DNA of 64,000 bases from Bacillus sp. MM2020_1 (GCA_011250595.1 JAANMP010000018.1:1-64000), one strand, 5' to 3'. Positions 20,246 to 28,829 are shown, counted from the first letter of the stretch. Program-made: numbers and translations. The notes: generated by a model from the letters alone, not told the origin.

Positions 20246-21583
20246 CTAATATAGAGTTTGCTTTTGTGTCCCATCTGTTTTTATTCTATATACCATTTTC
20301 TCTGATCTTGTGTAATAAATCCATTCGTCAAAAATATTTATGTTCGTTACAAAATGTTCATTTAAAAAAGTTTTACCTGTTCCATCAAGCTTCATTTTGT
20401 AGAGATCACCGCCAGGTACATCCACAGTGGTATAGTATTTCCCACCTTTGGATACATTGAAGGTTGAAGTAGGAACATCGCTTAGTTTGATTTTATTTGA
20501 TCCATCCAAAGTCATCTTATAAATTCTATTATCATCTGCTGGATTTCTAAAATATATCCAATAGCCATTTATTTGAATATTGTAGGCACTTGTATCATTT
20601 AGTTTTGTTTTTTCCGTTCCATCAATTTTTACTTTGTATGGTTTTTGGCCATCTGATACATTTTGGTAATAAATCAGATTACCAATTAGGTTAATGGCGG
20701 AGGATTGATCGTCATTTAATTTCATCCTTCCTGTTCCATCTACGTTTAATTTATATAATTTAGCACCGTCCGACTGATTTGCATAGTAAAGCCAATTACC
20801 TGCAACCATAATATCAGTAGAACTATCATCCGTTAATTTTGTCCTTTCTGTACTATCAATTTTTATTTTGTATATCTTCCCATTATCCCTGCCATTTCGA
20901 TAATAAACCCATCCATTTAAAACATTAATATAGGTTGGATCATCATTGGCCATTAACGGTGTATCCATTGTCAAATCTGTTTTAATTTTAGATAAGGTTC
21001 CATATAACGCTGTACCTTGCCGTTTATTATAATAAAGCCAATCGTTTTCTTTACCAACAATGCCACTGTTCAATATATTACCTGCTGTATTCCCCAGCCC
21101 CTCCATAGACAAATCTTCAGTAAGAGATAATAAATATTGATTCTCCTGGGTTAGGACATTAACTCGATTTTTCATTTCATCATAATCAGAAGTTACCCTA
21201 ATTACCTGATTTGCCTCATCCCATACAACCTTGGCCCCAACCCTGCTAAACTCGGCAATTGGAACATAAATATAAGGGTAGGTTACACCTGCCGGTTGAA
21301 AATTTAATACAGGATATAGCCCAGTATTTATATCTACACCATTAACCAAAATAGGTCTATCTGCAGTGTACGCTGTAACAGGTTTGTATTTTAATTGCCT
21401 AACTTCAATACCTTTTTTTGAAATTGGTTCGGGAATCAATAGCCTTTGGCCAATATAAATGATCGGGCTTACGAGATGATTTAAGAAAACGATACTTTCC
21501 ACAGATGTATTGAACTTCAATGCTATAGAATATAAATTATCATCTGCTTGAACTACATAACTACGATTAAGGTTTCTATTCAT
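20246..21583 (-). CDS. LysM, copper-amine-oxidase-N-like and DUF5050 protein
   Basis: Residues 7-52 form a LysM domain (YVVQADDNLYSIALKFNTS ... GQRLLIPEP). Residues 75-135 resemble the copper amine oxidase N-terminal stalk domain (RPILVNGVDINT ... VVWDEANQVIRVTSDY). Residues 175-445 are repeats of NWLYYAN-x-SDG-x-KLYKLNVDGT type, about 42 residues each, the DUF5050 propeller. No signal peptide is visible, so the route to the surface is unclear; similar LysM-led proteins occur on spores or are exported by other means. A cell-envelope or spore-surface role is inferred. The gene stands alone. Confidence 0.8.
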   Translation of the reverse strand: MNRNLNRSYVVQADDNLYSIALKFNTSVESIVFLNHLVSPIIYIGQRLLIPEPISKKGIEVRQLKYKPVTAYTADRPILVNGVDINTGLYPVLNFQPAGVTYPYIYVPIAEFSRVGAKVVWDEANQVIRVTSDYDEMKNRVNVLTQENQYLLSLTEDLSMEGLGNTAGNILNSGIVGKENDWLYYNKRQGTALYGTLSKIKTDLTMDTPLMANDDPTYINVLNGWVYYRNGRDNGKIYKIKIDSTERTKLTDDSSTDIMVAGNWLYYANQSDGAKLYKLNVDGTGRMKLNDDQSSAINLIGNLIYYQNVSDGQKPYKVKIDGTEKTKLNDTSAYNIQINGYWIYFRNPADDNRIYKMTLDGSNKIKLSDVPTSTFNVSKGGKYYTTVDVPGGDLYKMKLDGTGKTFLNEHFVTNINIFDEWIYYTRSEKMVYRIKTDGTQKQTLY

Positions 21584-21931
21584 TAGTGCACCTTCCCTAT
21601 GACAGATTACATTATTTATCGTATTATTCTGTAAAAGAAAAAGTGCCTAATTGATTTTTCCTGCGTTAGCTCAATAATAAAAGAAGATGCCGCAGCACCC
21701 CCCTGTTTAATTTTAGCGAAACATTTCTCAATAAGTACAATTTCACAAATCTCAAACCAAGTACTCCTCAAACCAAAACTATTGGTATTCTCCACTTAAA
21801 ATCAAATTATTTAATATATAAATTAAATATATTTATTTTTATTTGCTAAAAGTTTTTATTTTTTAATTTAATTATTTAATTTTTAAATTAATTGATATAT
21901 AATCAAATTATAAATAATGAAGGAGGGAATT
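21584..21931. other. AT-rich promoter region
   Basis: This gap holds a dispersed motif copy (CTGCGTTAGCTCAATAATAA at 21661). From about 21800 it is almost pure A/T, ending with the inverted repeat TTGAT-ATATA-ATCAA near 21890, which probably belongs to the promoter of the DUF2089 operon. Confidence 0.5.
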
Positions 21932-22306
21932 ATGGCATATCCTCTTATTTCAGAGTGTCCCGTTTGTGGTAAGCACTTAAAAATCACCAAGCTACAGTGT
22001 ACTCATTGTCATACCACAATTGAAAATGAATTTGAACTATCCAATTTTGCAACTCTTAGCAAGGAACAGCTTAGTTTTATTGAAACCTTTCTAAAGTGCC
22101 GTGGAAATATTAAAGAAGTTGAAAAAGAACTTGGAGTATCCTATCCCACCGTGCGTGGGAAATTAGATGACATTATCTCCTCTCTAGGATATTCCACCAC
22201 TAAGAAAGTTGAAAAAATGGATCGAAAAAAAGTTATTCTAATGCTGGAGAAGGGTGGAATAACAGCCGAGGAAGCGATTGGGTTATTAAATGGGGAGGAA
22301 TCTTAA
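21932..22306 (+). CDS. DUF2089 protein with zinc ribbon and HTH-like domain
   Basis: This 124-residue protein opens with a zinc-ribbon pattern, CPVCGKHLKITKLQCTHCHT (CxxC-x10-CxxC), followed by a helix-turn-helix-like part, NIKEVEKELGVSYPTVRGKLDDII. The C-terminal tail (VILMLEKGGITAEEAIGLL) is SHOCT-like. The ATG at 21932 has AAGGAGG in front; an ATG five codons earlier contains that site and is rejected. It begins a three-gene operon with a SHOCT-like protein (stop and next ATG abut) and a small basic protein. A regulatory role is inferred from the HTH. Confidence 0.88.
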   Translation: MAYPLISECPVCGKHLKITKLQCTHCHTTIENEFELSNFATLSKEQLSFIETFLKCRGNIKEVEKELGVSYPTVRGKLDDIISSLGYSTTKKVEKMDRKKVILMLEKGGITAEEAIGLLNGEES

Positions 22307-22696
22307 ATGAGTGACGAAATTTCAAGAGTATTAACAATGGTTGAAGAAGGAAAGTTGACCAAAGAAAAGGCTGCTGAATTAATCGATGTATTGCAAGGAA
22401 ATGGTAATCAGGTCGATCTAAATAAACGGACCCCTGCCTCCTACTTAAACAAAATGCTAAAAATCCGTGTTACTTCTGAAAATGGTGACAATGTAAATGT
22501 TAATCTGCCAATAAAACTCATAAAAGCTGTTTTAAAGGTAGGAACAAATATTGCTAAAATGATTCCCGAATCCGAAAAGTATGTAAAGGATATCGACGTT
22601 GAACTTCTAATTGAAGCGATTGAAAATGAATTGGACGGACAAATAGTAGATGTTACCTCAGCAAAAGGTGACAAAGTACTGGTTATTATTGAGTAA
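22307..22696 (+). CDS. SHOCT-like domain protein, 129 residues
   Basis: The first 30 residues (ISRVLTMVEEGKLTKEKAAELIDVL) form a short helical SHOCT-like oligomerisation motif. Residues 45-129 read as a compact alpha/beta domain with VTSENGDNVNVNLPIKLIKAVLKVG and end in DVTSAKGDKVLVIIE, as in Bacillus proteins encoded next to DUF2089 genes. It starts directly after the DUF2089 stop and is followed one base later by the third gene. No enzymatic motif is visible. A role in membrane or stress regulation is common guesswork for such operons and unproven. Confidence 0.8.
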   Translation: MSDEISRVLTMVEEGKLTKEKAAELIDVLQGNGNQVDLNKRTPASYLNKMLKIRVTSENGDNVNVNLPIKLIKAVLKVGTNIAKMIPESEKYVKDIDVELLIEAIENELDGQIVDVTSAKGDKVLVIIE

Positions 22697-22697
22697 T

Positions 22698-22970
22698 ATG
22701 ATGAAGATAAAAATTAAAGTAAACGCTAGACGATTTATTATTCCAGTCCCGTATGCTTTTTTGCATCTATCTATTGGGATCCTCACTTCAAAGCGAGTCC
22801 TGGTGCTTGTAAATCGTGCAATTGAAAAAAAAGCAAAGAAAAAATTTCAAATTCCTTATATAAAAAGGTATGATTTGAAGCCTTTGCTAAGGGAACTTTC
22901 AAAGCAAAGAGGCCTCCTGCTTGTTGAAGCAAGCCTTAAAGACGGAACAGAGGTCTCTATTAGGTTATAA
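22698..22970 (+). CDS. Small basic protein, third gene of the DUF2089 operon
   Basis: Tandem ATG codons at 22698 and 22701 follow the previous stop by one base, implying translational coupling; no good ribosome binding site is present. The 91-residue product is rich in Lys and Arg (KIKIKVNARRFIIPVPYAF, IEKKAKKKFQIPYIKRYD) and ends KDGTEVSIRL. One weakly hydrophobic stretch lies near residues 15-30. I do not recognise a family. A terminator follows at once, closing the operon. Confidence 0.7.
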   Translation: MMKIKIKVNARRFIIPVPYAFLHLSIGILTSKRVLVLVNRAIEKKAKKKFQIPYIKRYDLKPLLRELSKQRGLLLVEASLKDGTEVSIRL

Positions 22971-23006
22971 AGCACATTTCTTCCGTACTGGAATTGTGCT
23001 TTTTCT
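22969..23006 (+). terminator. Terminator of the DUF2089 operon
   Basis: AAAGCACA pairs with TGTGCTTT across an 18-base loop that can itself pair (TTCC with GGAA), followed by TTTTC. Confidence 0.75.
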
Positions 23007-23009
23007 TTG

Positions 23010-23093
23010 CTATTGGTACGGTTCACCATTAAGCAATTGGCCAAAACCTGGAAGTGCTATACTCCTCAACAACGCTCCTTTCCTGGTCGCCAC
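23010..23093 (-). pseudogene. Truncated start of a small membrane-protein gene
   Basis: A GTG start with AAAAGGA in front encodes MATRKGALLRSIALPGFGQ and then LLNGEPYQ before a stop. The LLRSIALPGFGQLLNG stretch resembles the beginning of TM2-like Bacillus membrane proteins, which continue for 60 residues or more. Here the frame stops after 27, so the gene is cut or frameshifted. Confidence 0.4.
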
Positions 23094-23321
23094 ATTGTTC
23101 TATTCCTTTTCTAAATTCTTTTCGACAAGATTCAATTGGAAGTTGTTCAAGTTGTTCCAATTGTATCTTAAACCCAGTCATACGCTTTTGGCGGTGACTC
23201 GACCCAACCTTTAATAAAACTGATACTCTAATTATAATTTATGTACCTCTTAGTATTTGAATATTCAATATACCATAAAAGAGATATGATAGAGTTAAAT
23301 TGAATTACGAGGTGTGAAATT

Positions 23322-24401
23322 ATGTTAAATAATAATATGACAGAACTTTTGAAAATTGAGTATCCAATTATACAGGCTCCAATGGCTGGCGGAGTAACCA
23401 CTTCGAAATTAGTAGCTGAGGTTTCAAATTCTGGAGGTCTCGGAATGATTGGTGCAGGCTATATGACACCAATTCAAATACGTGAACAAATTCAGGAAAT
23501 AAAACAGTTAACATCAAATCCTTTTGGCATAAATCTATTTGTTCCTAACGACTTTAATGTAATGGAGAATCAAATTAAATTATCTAATCAGATCTTACAC
23601 CCTATTCGTCAGCAATTAAATTTGCAGCAAAAAGATAGCTTGGAAATCCCTAATTTTAGTGAGGTTTTTGCAATATTTATGGAACAAATTAAGGTTGTAA
23701 TGGAAGGAAATGTCCCTATTTGTTCCTTTACATTTGGTATTCCTCCTAAAGAAGTGATTGCTGAATTAAAACAAGCTAATATTCTTCTGATAGGAACCGC
23801 TACAACCGTTAGAGAAGCAGTTGAAAATGAAATAGCAGGAATCGATCTTGTTGTTGTGCAAGGTAGTGAAGCTGGTGGACATCGGGGGAACTTTATCGAT
23901 GGGAATGAAGAGAGTTTAGTTGGTTTAATGTCACTAATCCCACAGGTTGTTGACAATGTAAACATTCCCGTTATTTCTGCCGGAGGAATTATGGATGGTC
24001 GAGGATTGATGGCTTCTATTTGCTTAGGTGCAAAGGGTGTACAAATGGGGACGGCTTTCTTGACCTGTGTTGAAAGTGGGGCACACCAGGTTCATAAAGA
24101 GGCAATCCTTAATGCTACCGAAGATCACACTGTTTTAACTCGTTCATTTTCTGGTAAATGGGCAAGAGGAATTAAAAATAAATTTATTTTAGAACTGCAG
24201 AAGAATGAAGAGTTTCTACCAGATTTCCCTGTTCAAAATACATTAACTCAAGAAATTAGAAAGTTTTCTGCTGCACATAATAATCAAGAGTTTATGTCAC
24301 TATGGTCTGGTCAAAGTCCAAGATTAGCCAAAAGTCAAACTGTTGCATCATTAATGAAAAGTATAATTGCAGAAGCTCAAAAATTAAATTTAGGTATATA
24401 A
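23322..24401 (+). CDS. Nitronate monooxygenase / FabK-like flavoprotein
   Basis: This 359-residue TIM-barrel FMN enzyme begins with IEYPIIQAPMAGGVTT, continues with SNSGGLGMIGAGYM, and has the phosphate-binding QGSEAGGHRG near residue 185 and ISAGGIMDGRG near 217. The His of GSEAGGH is the usual catalytic base of nitronate monooxygenases. It oxidises alkyl nitronates such as propionate-3-nitronate; FabK-type enoyl-ACP reductases share the fold but usually sit in fab operons, which is not so here. GAGGTG precedes the ATG. Single-gene unit closed by a long hairpin. Confidence 0.9.
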   Translation: MLNNNMTELLKIEYPIIQAPMAGGVTTSKLVAEVSNSGGLGMIGAGYMTPIQIREQIQEIKQLTSNPFGINLFVPNDFNVMENQIKLSNQILHPIRQQLNLQQKDSLEIPNFSEVFAIFMEQIKVVMEGNVPICSFTFGIPPKEVIAELKQANILLIGTATTVREAVENEIAGIDLVVVQGSEAGGHRGNFIDGNEESLVGLMSLIPQVVDNVNIPVISAGGIMDGRGLMASICLGAKGVQMGTAFLTCVESGAHQVHKEAILNATEDHTVLTRSFSGKWARGIKNKFILELQKNEEFLPDFPVQNTLTQEIRKFSAAHNNQEFMSLWSGQSPRLAKSQTVASLMKSIIAEAQKLNLGI

Positions 24402-24440
24402 CGATAACAGCCAGAATAATTGATCTGGCTGTTATCGTTA
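24402..24440. terminator. Long terminator hairpin after nitronate monooxygenase
   Basis: AACGATAACAGCCAGA pairs with TCTGGCTGTTATCGTT. It probably serves both this gene and the convergent acetyltransferase gene. Its core recurs at 28969-28999. Confidence 0.85.
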
Positions 24441-24464
24441 ATTATTCGGTAAAGGGTAAAAGAA

Positions 24465-24962
24465 TCAATTTATCCCCTCTCTTAATTTGACCATGTTATA
24501 CCAGCTTACTCCACCATGTTTGGATTCAGACATGCCATGGTTAACAAATCCATATTTTTCATAAAAAGAAACTAATTCATGTTTACAGGTTAAAGTGATT
24601 CCTTCTCTTTCATTTTCTTCGACAAGCTTTTCCATCTTCTCAATTAAGATCTTTGCGATTCCTTGATTTCTAGCCTGTTTGGACACTGCTAATCCTAAAA
24701 CACTCTGATATCCTCCACTTTTCGGATTCTCTTTGATTTCCTTAAAAAGATTATCAGTTATGTAAGGTTGATTAATTATAGGACCATTAATATAACCAAG
24801 TATCTCCCCTTCTTTTTCTGCCACAATAAAGGTATCAGCTATCAACTGAATTCTCTCTAAAAATGCTTCTTTTGTTGCAGCTTCTTCTATTGAAAAGCCT
24901 TCATTCTCAATAAATAACAGTTGTTCTAAATCTGTAGTTTGAACATTTCTTAGAGAAATCAT
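24465..24962 (-). CDS. GNAT family N-acetyltransferase
   Basis: This 165-residue acetyltransferase starts MISLRNVQTTDLEQLLFIENEGF, as in arylalkylamine-type GNATs. The acetyl-CoA site is VLGLAVSKQARNQGIAKILIEKM near residues 95-117 (pattern Q-x-x-G-x-A), and FYEKYGFVNHG closes the fold. A longer frame from 25019 lacks a ribosome binding site; AAAGGGGATATAG favours the ATG at 24962. The substrate amine is unknown. It is convergent with the nitronate monooxygenase gene. Confidence 0.88.
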   Translation of the reverse strand: MISLRNVQTTDLEQLLFIENEGFSIEEAATKEAFLERIQLIADTFIVAEKEGEILGYINGPIINQPYITDNLFKEIKENPKSGGYQSVLGLAVSKQARNQGIAKILIEKMEKLVEENEREGITLTCKHELVSFYEKYGFVNHGMSESKHGGVSWYNMVKLREGIN

Positions 24963-25049
24963 CTTGTCTATATCCCCTTTCCTAACTGGACAAAACAATT
25001 GAAAAAAAATTAGGTCCAATTCCTAACCTAACCAATTTTATGAACTTTG

Positions 25050-25229
25050 TCATTGATTTAATAATCCTGGTGGATAATAGGATGGCTGAATTTTAAGCCA
25101 CCCCCGTCTTTTTACAAGCGCTTTTAAGGTTACTCCAAAGGTCGTATATTCCTGAAGTAGTTCAATCCATATCAACTCAACATCATTTCGTAGAGACTGT
25201 ATTATAGCAGTGGCACAAAATGAATTCAT
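25050..25229 (-). pseudogene. C-terminal fragment of a DUF3231-type gene
   Basis: A 59-codon frame reads SLRNDVELIWIELLQEY, then a stretch ending GWLKIQPSYYPPGLLNQ. This aligns with the C-terminus of the intact DUF3231 protein at 62682-63689 (SLRKDLALTYEKYLLKLG, later GWFEKPP). The first three quarters of a normal 330-residue gene are missing, so it is a remnant. Confidence 0.5.
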
Positions 25230-25278
25230 TGATATAAATTAATAGGTTTATAAAACGATACACAATTCTAAAGGGGAA

Positions 25279-25701
25279 TTATTTTTTCCAATATGCTTTT
25301 GCTTCCTCCTCAAGAACTTTTAACCTTTTATAATAATCAGGAAACTCGTTAAGATGAGCCAATGCAATTTTCCCAGTAATTAGAGGGTCATCCCCAGTAA
25401 CATTAGTTTGGCTGGATTGTTCTCCATGTTCAAGTTCAGTATTTACACCCATCCAAAACTCATCTAAATTAAACTTACTTTTAGTAAAGTTAATACCTAA
25501 AAGTAACGCTATTGCTGCTGCTTCCTCTTTAGAGAAGCTAGTTCTGACCCTATTTAATCTATTCGATGCAATATTATTAGTTGTAACCCTAGTTGGATAT
25601 TTGTTAAGTAAATTCCTATTTGATAATTGCGTAAAATCCATACCATAGTTATAACAATTAATGAAGTGATTCATATACGGAAAATTATTATAGTAGTACA
25701 C
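25279..25701 (-). CDS. DUF5661 family protein
   Basis: This 140-residue protein has an aromatic, Asn-rich N-terminus and a conserved C-terminal domain. FSKEEAAAIALLLGINFTKSKF is followed by DEFWMGVNTELEHG, TNVTGDDPLITGKIALAHLNEFPDYY and a final helix. These blocks are characteristic of DUF5661, found in many bacteria with unknown function. Translation probably starts at the GTG at 25701, which has AGGGGTG 7 bases upstream. Neighbours are remnants and give no functional clue. Confidence 0.78.
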   Translation of the reverse strand: MYYYNNFPYMNHFINCYNYGMDFTQLSNRNLLNKYPTRVTTNNIASNRLNRVRTSFSKEEAAAIALLLGINFTKSKFNLDEFWMGVNTELEHGEQSSQTNVTGDDPLITGKIALAHLNEFPDYYKRLKVLEEEAKAYWKK

Positions 25702-25813
25702 CTAATTCACCCCTAAAACAGTAGTTACCAATAACATATGGTGATTACTGGATTATGAGCATGTAATCCTAAAAACTAAACAAACAATGAATCACAAATC
25801 ATCTAACCATGTC

Positions 25814-26032
25814 TCAACAAGGTCGTTGGCCCACAATGGAGACACTATACCTGAACTTGAACACAAACCTGGTGAATGAATGTGGTGGCTTATTGTTATA
25901 AAATTCCGTTGTCATTATTCCTGCAACAGCAGCTGGATCTTCTGCGATCAATTTTGGGACCTGCTCCTCACACTCGGCTTCAATAATTGCTAGTCCGTGT
26001 GGGGATGAAGGATTAGGAACCGATCCGAACAA
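25814..26032 (-). pseudogene. YCII-related domain fragment
   Basis: The frame encodes HGLAIIEAECEEQVPKLI followed by AEDPAAVAGIMTTEFY, the second half of a YCII-related ferredoxin-like domain. The N-terminal half with the usual active-site His is missing, and the last 25 residues (SFTRFVFKFRYSVSIVG) do not fit the family. It is a broken gene lying directly downstream of the methyltransferase gene. Confidence 0.55.
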
Positions 26033-26038
26033 TTACCT

Positions 26039-26665
26039 TTATATTTCTTTCTTACATTTTACAAAAATAAAATTTATTGGAGGTTTATTTTTCATGTTCT
26101 TATTTGGCTCGTCAATTTCTGAGAACTCTATCAGTCCATATTTTCCAAAAGCTTGTTTTATGGAGTCAGAATCATAAAAAAACATTTTTACGCCTTCCAT
26201 TATCTCGAAATAGTCTTTATCCAATTGTTTGCCCTTCCCAAACATGGGGGCTTTTTTTGAAACAGTTGTAAAAATCATATATCCATTTGGCTTTAACTGA
26301 TTATAGCAATTTTTAATAAACTTATCTCTGTCACGATTGTTCAATAAGTGAATAAGTGCATGGCAAAATATGCCCTCATAGAGTTTATTATCAAAAGGCA
26401 TGTCAGTTACTGAACCATGAAAAATACTAATATCAAGCCCATTTTGCCTCCCCAAATCAATCGCTGTTTTTGAAATCTCAATACCTGTAACTTTTATTCC
26501 ATTATCAATAAAAACCTTTGCATTTCTACCATATCCAATACCTGGTACCAGTATGTCCTTAACATTCCTTTCAACGAAAAAGTCCTTTGTTAGTATTGCG
26601 GAGTCTGTAGGTTCAAAGCCCCACATCGTTTGTTTTTCTATAAAACTCGATTCCCAGAATTCCAC
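26039..26665 (-). CDS. Class I SAM-dependent methyltransferase
   Basis: This 208-residue protein begins EFWESSFIEKQTMWGFEPTDSA, like thiopurine- and tellurite-type methyltransferases. The SAM-binding motif is DILVPGIGYGRNAKVFIDNG near residues 37-56, in which GIGYGRN replaces the usual GxGxG, followed by GIEIS as the acidic strand. HALIHLL and PNGYMIFTT are the later core motifs. GTG start with GAGGAG upstream. Substrate unknown. It stands alone beside debris. Confidence 0.85.
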   Translation of the reverse strand: MEFWESSFIEKQTMWGFEPTDSAILTKDFFVERNVKDILVPGIGYGRNAKVFIDNGIKVTGIEISKTAIDLGRQNGLDISIFHGSVTDMPFDNKLYEGIFCHALIHLLNNRDRDKFIKNCYNQLKPNGYMIFTTVSKKAPMFGKGKQLDKDYFEIMEGVKMFFYDSDSIKQAFGKYGLIEFSEIDEPNKNMKNKPPINFIFVKCKKEI

Positions 26666-26730
26666 TATGTCTCTATCTCCTCTATGTTTTATTTTAATTG
26701 GGATGATATGTTGCTTGACATTAATGTTTT

Positions 26731-26909
26731 TTTAATTAAGGCTCTTTTCGTAAACTTTGTTGCTTTTGGAACTTAATAAGGGTCATTTACTAAGTTTGTA
26801 GGCAATTTCGCAAAAGGTTTTACGAAAAGATGCCACGAACCATATTGTTTAACGTGTAGATGAACTTTTACGAAAAACAACATTCTTTGCGAAAATAGCC
26901 TTAATTAAA
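26731..26909. mobile_element. MITE-like element with about 32-bp imperfect terminal inverted repeats
   Basis: The left end TTTAATTAAGGCTCTTTTCG and the inverted right end TTTAATTAAGGCTATTTTCG differ at one position in 20 and stay similar for about 12 more bases (TAAACTTTGTTG versus CAAAGAATGTTG). The 179-base element has no coding frame. Inside, a second inverted pair (GGCAATTTCGCAAAA and TTTTACGAAAAGATGCC) repeats the TTTCGYAAA theme. A target duplication is not obvious. The size, ends and lack of genes fit a non-autonomous element or a large RNA hairpin. Confidence 0.6.
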
Positions 26910-27030
26910 GACAAATTGACTTTTTAAAACTATAATTGTTATTCATCTTTTTGTAAACTTTTAATCACCCTTTTGGTTTTAATGTAACATTTCTATGTAT
27001 GGTAAAAAATTCCTTATTCAGCTTACCCAC

Positions 27031-27110
27031 CCCGTTTAGCTCAATAATAAAAAGGATCACCGCAGCAATCCTCGTTCTTCAACTATTGAAGCCGTTAGTT
27101 TAAGTACAAT
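27031..27110. repeat. Dispersed CGTTAG motif, double copy
   Basis: CCCGTTTAGCTCAATAATAA followed by AGGATCACCGCAGCAATCCT and later GCCGTTAGTTTAAGTACAA. It is the same motif family as at 122, with two cores about 65 bases apart. Confidence 0.4.
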
Positions 27111-27152
27111 CTTTCATAAAACTGAAAATATATAAATCATCGCAGCAGTTAG

Positions 27153-27620
27153 TTAAACTAGTGCCTTTTTAAACCAAAATACAAATTTTTTCACAATATA
27201 TAAAATAATTAAGCTACTGCAAAAACTAGCAAACCAGTTCCATTTTTTAAAAAAAATTAAAGAGCTGTATTTTTCAATGAAAAACGAATATGTTGCAATT
27301 GCTATTGCAAATACGAAAAAATGAATAAAGATTCTTAGTTTCTTTTTTTCTATAGGATACAAAGTAATAAAAAACACTCCAAATGTTGGATACACAAGAT
27401 AATAAAGAGAAAAACTCATTTTTGTTGCAACATTAAATTCTCTAAATGGAAATTCCACCAACCCAATTAATAATTGGATGTATTCATAAATCCATGTTAT
27501 TGCTGAAACAAATAAAAATGTTATATGAGCAGTTCTTTTACTTTCTTTCGGTATGTATTTCAACAATAAAAAAATAGATATTAACCAAGAAAAAATTAAA
27601 ATTAGAATTTCTTTAATCAT
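27153..27620 (-). CDS. CBO0543 family membrane protein, copy 1
   Basis: This 155-residue protein has four or five membrane segments and the family landmarks: a Pro-Lys-Glu stretch after the first helix (IPKESKRTAH), VEFPFREFN before the third helix, LVYPTFGVFFITLYP, and IEKYSSLIFFKKWNW near residue 115. It is the last of three related genes in a row and overlaps the previous one in an ATGA arrangement. CBO0543 proteins are common in spore-formers; their function is unknown. Confidence 0.78.
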   Translation of the reverse strand: MIKEILILIFSWLISIFLLLKYIPKESKRTAHITFLFVSAITWIYEYIQLLIGLVEFPFREFNVATKMSFSLYYLVYPTFGVFFITLYPIEKKKLRIFIHFFVFAIAIATYSFFIEKYSSLIFFKKWNWFASFCSSLIILYIVKKFVFWFKKALV

Positions 27621-28108
27621 CCGCCTTCAACCTTTACCAATCTTTTTTTAAACCAGAGATAATATCTATGGTTTAAAAATAAAGAAATTATAATCGTTGA
27701 TAAAGACCAATACCATTTCCATTCGTGATATTCCACAAGAGTTGTGTACTTTTCAAGAACTACCTCACAAACAGTGAAGAACCCAGCAAATGATATGTAA
27801 TATATTAGGGCACCTTTAATTTTAGCTTTATTTGGATAATACAGACTAAAAAAAATCGCAACAATAGGAAAAATGAAAAATTCAAAAGTGAAACTCGTTC
27901 TGTTATATTGATTTGCATTTGGAAGTAACTGAGTAGGATATTCAATCCATCCCATTTCAACTGCAAATAGACCAGCTGGCCAAGTAATTATTTGGAGAAA
28001 CAAAAATAAAACACATGCATCTCTTGCTTTCTCTCTTGGCACCAATTTAAAAATGGCAAGGATACATAAAAACGAGAATCCTATTAAAATCCACCTTTCA
28101 AAACTCAT
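27617..28108 (-). CDS. CBO0543 family membrane protein, copy 2
   Basis: This 163-residue paralogue of its neighbours has LVPREKARDACVLFLFLQ, then IEYPTQLLPNANQYNRTSF, FIFPIVAIFFSLYYP and LEKYTTLVEYHEWKWYWS. AGGAG lies upstream of the ATG. Its stop overlaps the start of copy 1, so the two are translated from one message. Hydrophobic throughout with a basic tail; an integral inner-membrane protein of unknown role. Confidence 0.82.
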   Translation of the reverse strand: MSFERWILIGFSFLCILAIFKLVPREKARDACVLFLFLQIITWPAGLFAVEMGWIEYPTQLLPNANQYNRTSFTFEFFIFPIVAIFFSLYYPNKAKIKGALIYYISFAGFFTVCEVVLEKYTTLVEYHEWKWYWSLSTIIISLFLNHRYYLWFKKRLVKVEGG

Positions 28109-28200
28109 TCGATTATTCTCCTAAAGATGATTAGAAGTAACTTTTATGATAATACTCCGAAGAATTGCTTCTAACTTATCTGTTTTTTCATAGTTCGATC

Positions 28201-28689
28201 TTATTTTTCATTTATACTTCGTTTACTCTTAAATTTGTCTAAGAGTTTAATTAAACCTACGAACCCCCTAATCGTAAACAATGTAAAATTTACACTTCCA
28301 AACGTGTGTAAGGCAGTCCATTTTTTCCATTTAAATAATTTTGTATTCTTTTCCATATACCATTGACCAACACTCATCGGAATACTAAATAGTAAACTTT
28401 TCAGTAATATTTTCCAAAATTTATCCTTGTTTGAGATCTTAACCCATACAACACTTAAAAGCGGGAAAAACAATATATCATAGATAATGTTTGTTTTAAA
28501 AATTTTCGCAAACGGGCGAACTGGATATTCCACTCTTTTTGTTCCAACAACATAAGCATCAACAAGTGTAGCAAGTACTCCTTTGGAGAAAAAAATAACG
28601 AGACTTTCTCTCATTTTTGACCCTTTAAATAAAAATGGCAAGGATACTACACACAAAGCTGTAAGTAAATTTAACAGTTTTTTTTCCAT
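28201..28689 (-). CDS. CBO0543 family membrane protein, copy 3
   Basis: This 162-residue paralogue is more diverged and more basic. It keeps KGSKMRESLVIFFSKG, VEYPVRPFAKIFKTNI, DILFFPLLSVVWVKIS and MEKNTKLFKWKKWTAL. It lies 92 bases upstream of copy 2 on the same strand and probably starts the operon. The ATG follows AAAGGGACGAGAGCG at a longer than usual distance. Function unknown. Confidence 0.78.
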   Translation of the reverse strand: MEKKLLNLLTALCVVSLPFLFKGSKMRESLVIFFSKGVLATLVDAYVVGTKRVEYPVRPFAKIFKTNIIYDILFFPLLSVVWVKISNKDKFWKILLKSLLFSIPMSVGQWYMEKNTKLFKWKKWTALHTFGSVNFTLFTIRGFVGLIKLLDKFKSKRSINEK

Positions 28690-28789
28690 AAAACGCTCTC
28701 GTCCCTTTCAGGAATAATTTTATTATTATGTTTCCCCTACATTTATTTTCAATTCTCCGCTACAGTCCATTTTGTCACTTTTAACCATA

Positions 28790-28829
28790 AAAAAACTAAC
28801 CGGAAGTGAAGTGATCCCGATTAGTTTTT
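28790..28829. terminator. Bidirectional hairpin
   Basis: AAAAACTAACCGG pairs with CCGATTAGTTTTT with one mismatch. T-runs on both strands suit either direction. It lies between the CBO0543 cluster and a marR remnant. Confidence 0.7.

Noticed and set aside
22921..23214. 97-codon plus-strand ORF
   Set aside because: It overlaps the end of the small basic protein gene, spans a terminator hairpin and has no ribosome binding site. The opposite strand holds a more convincing gene remnant.
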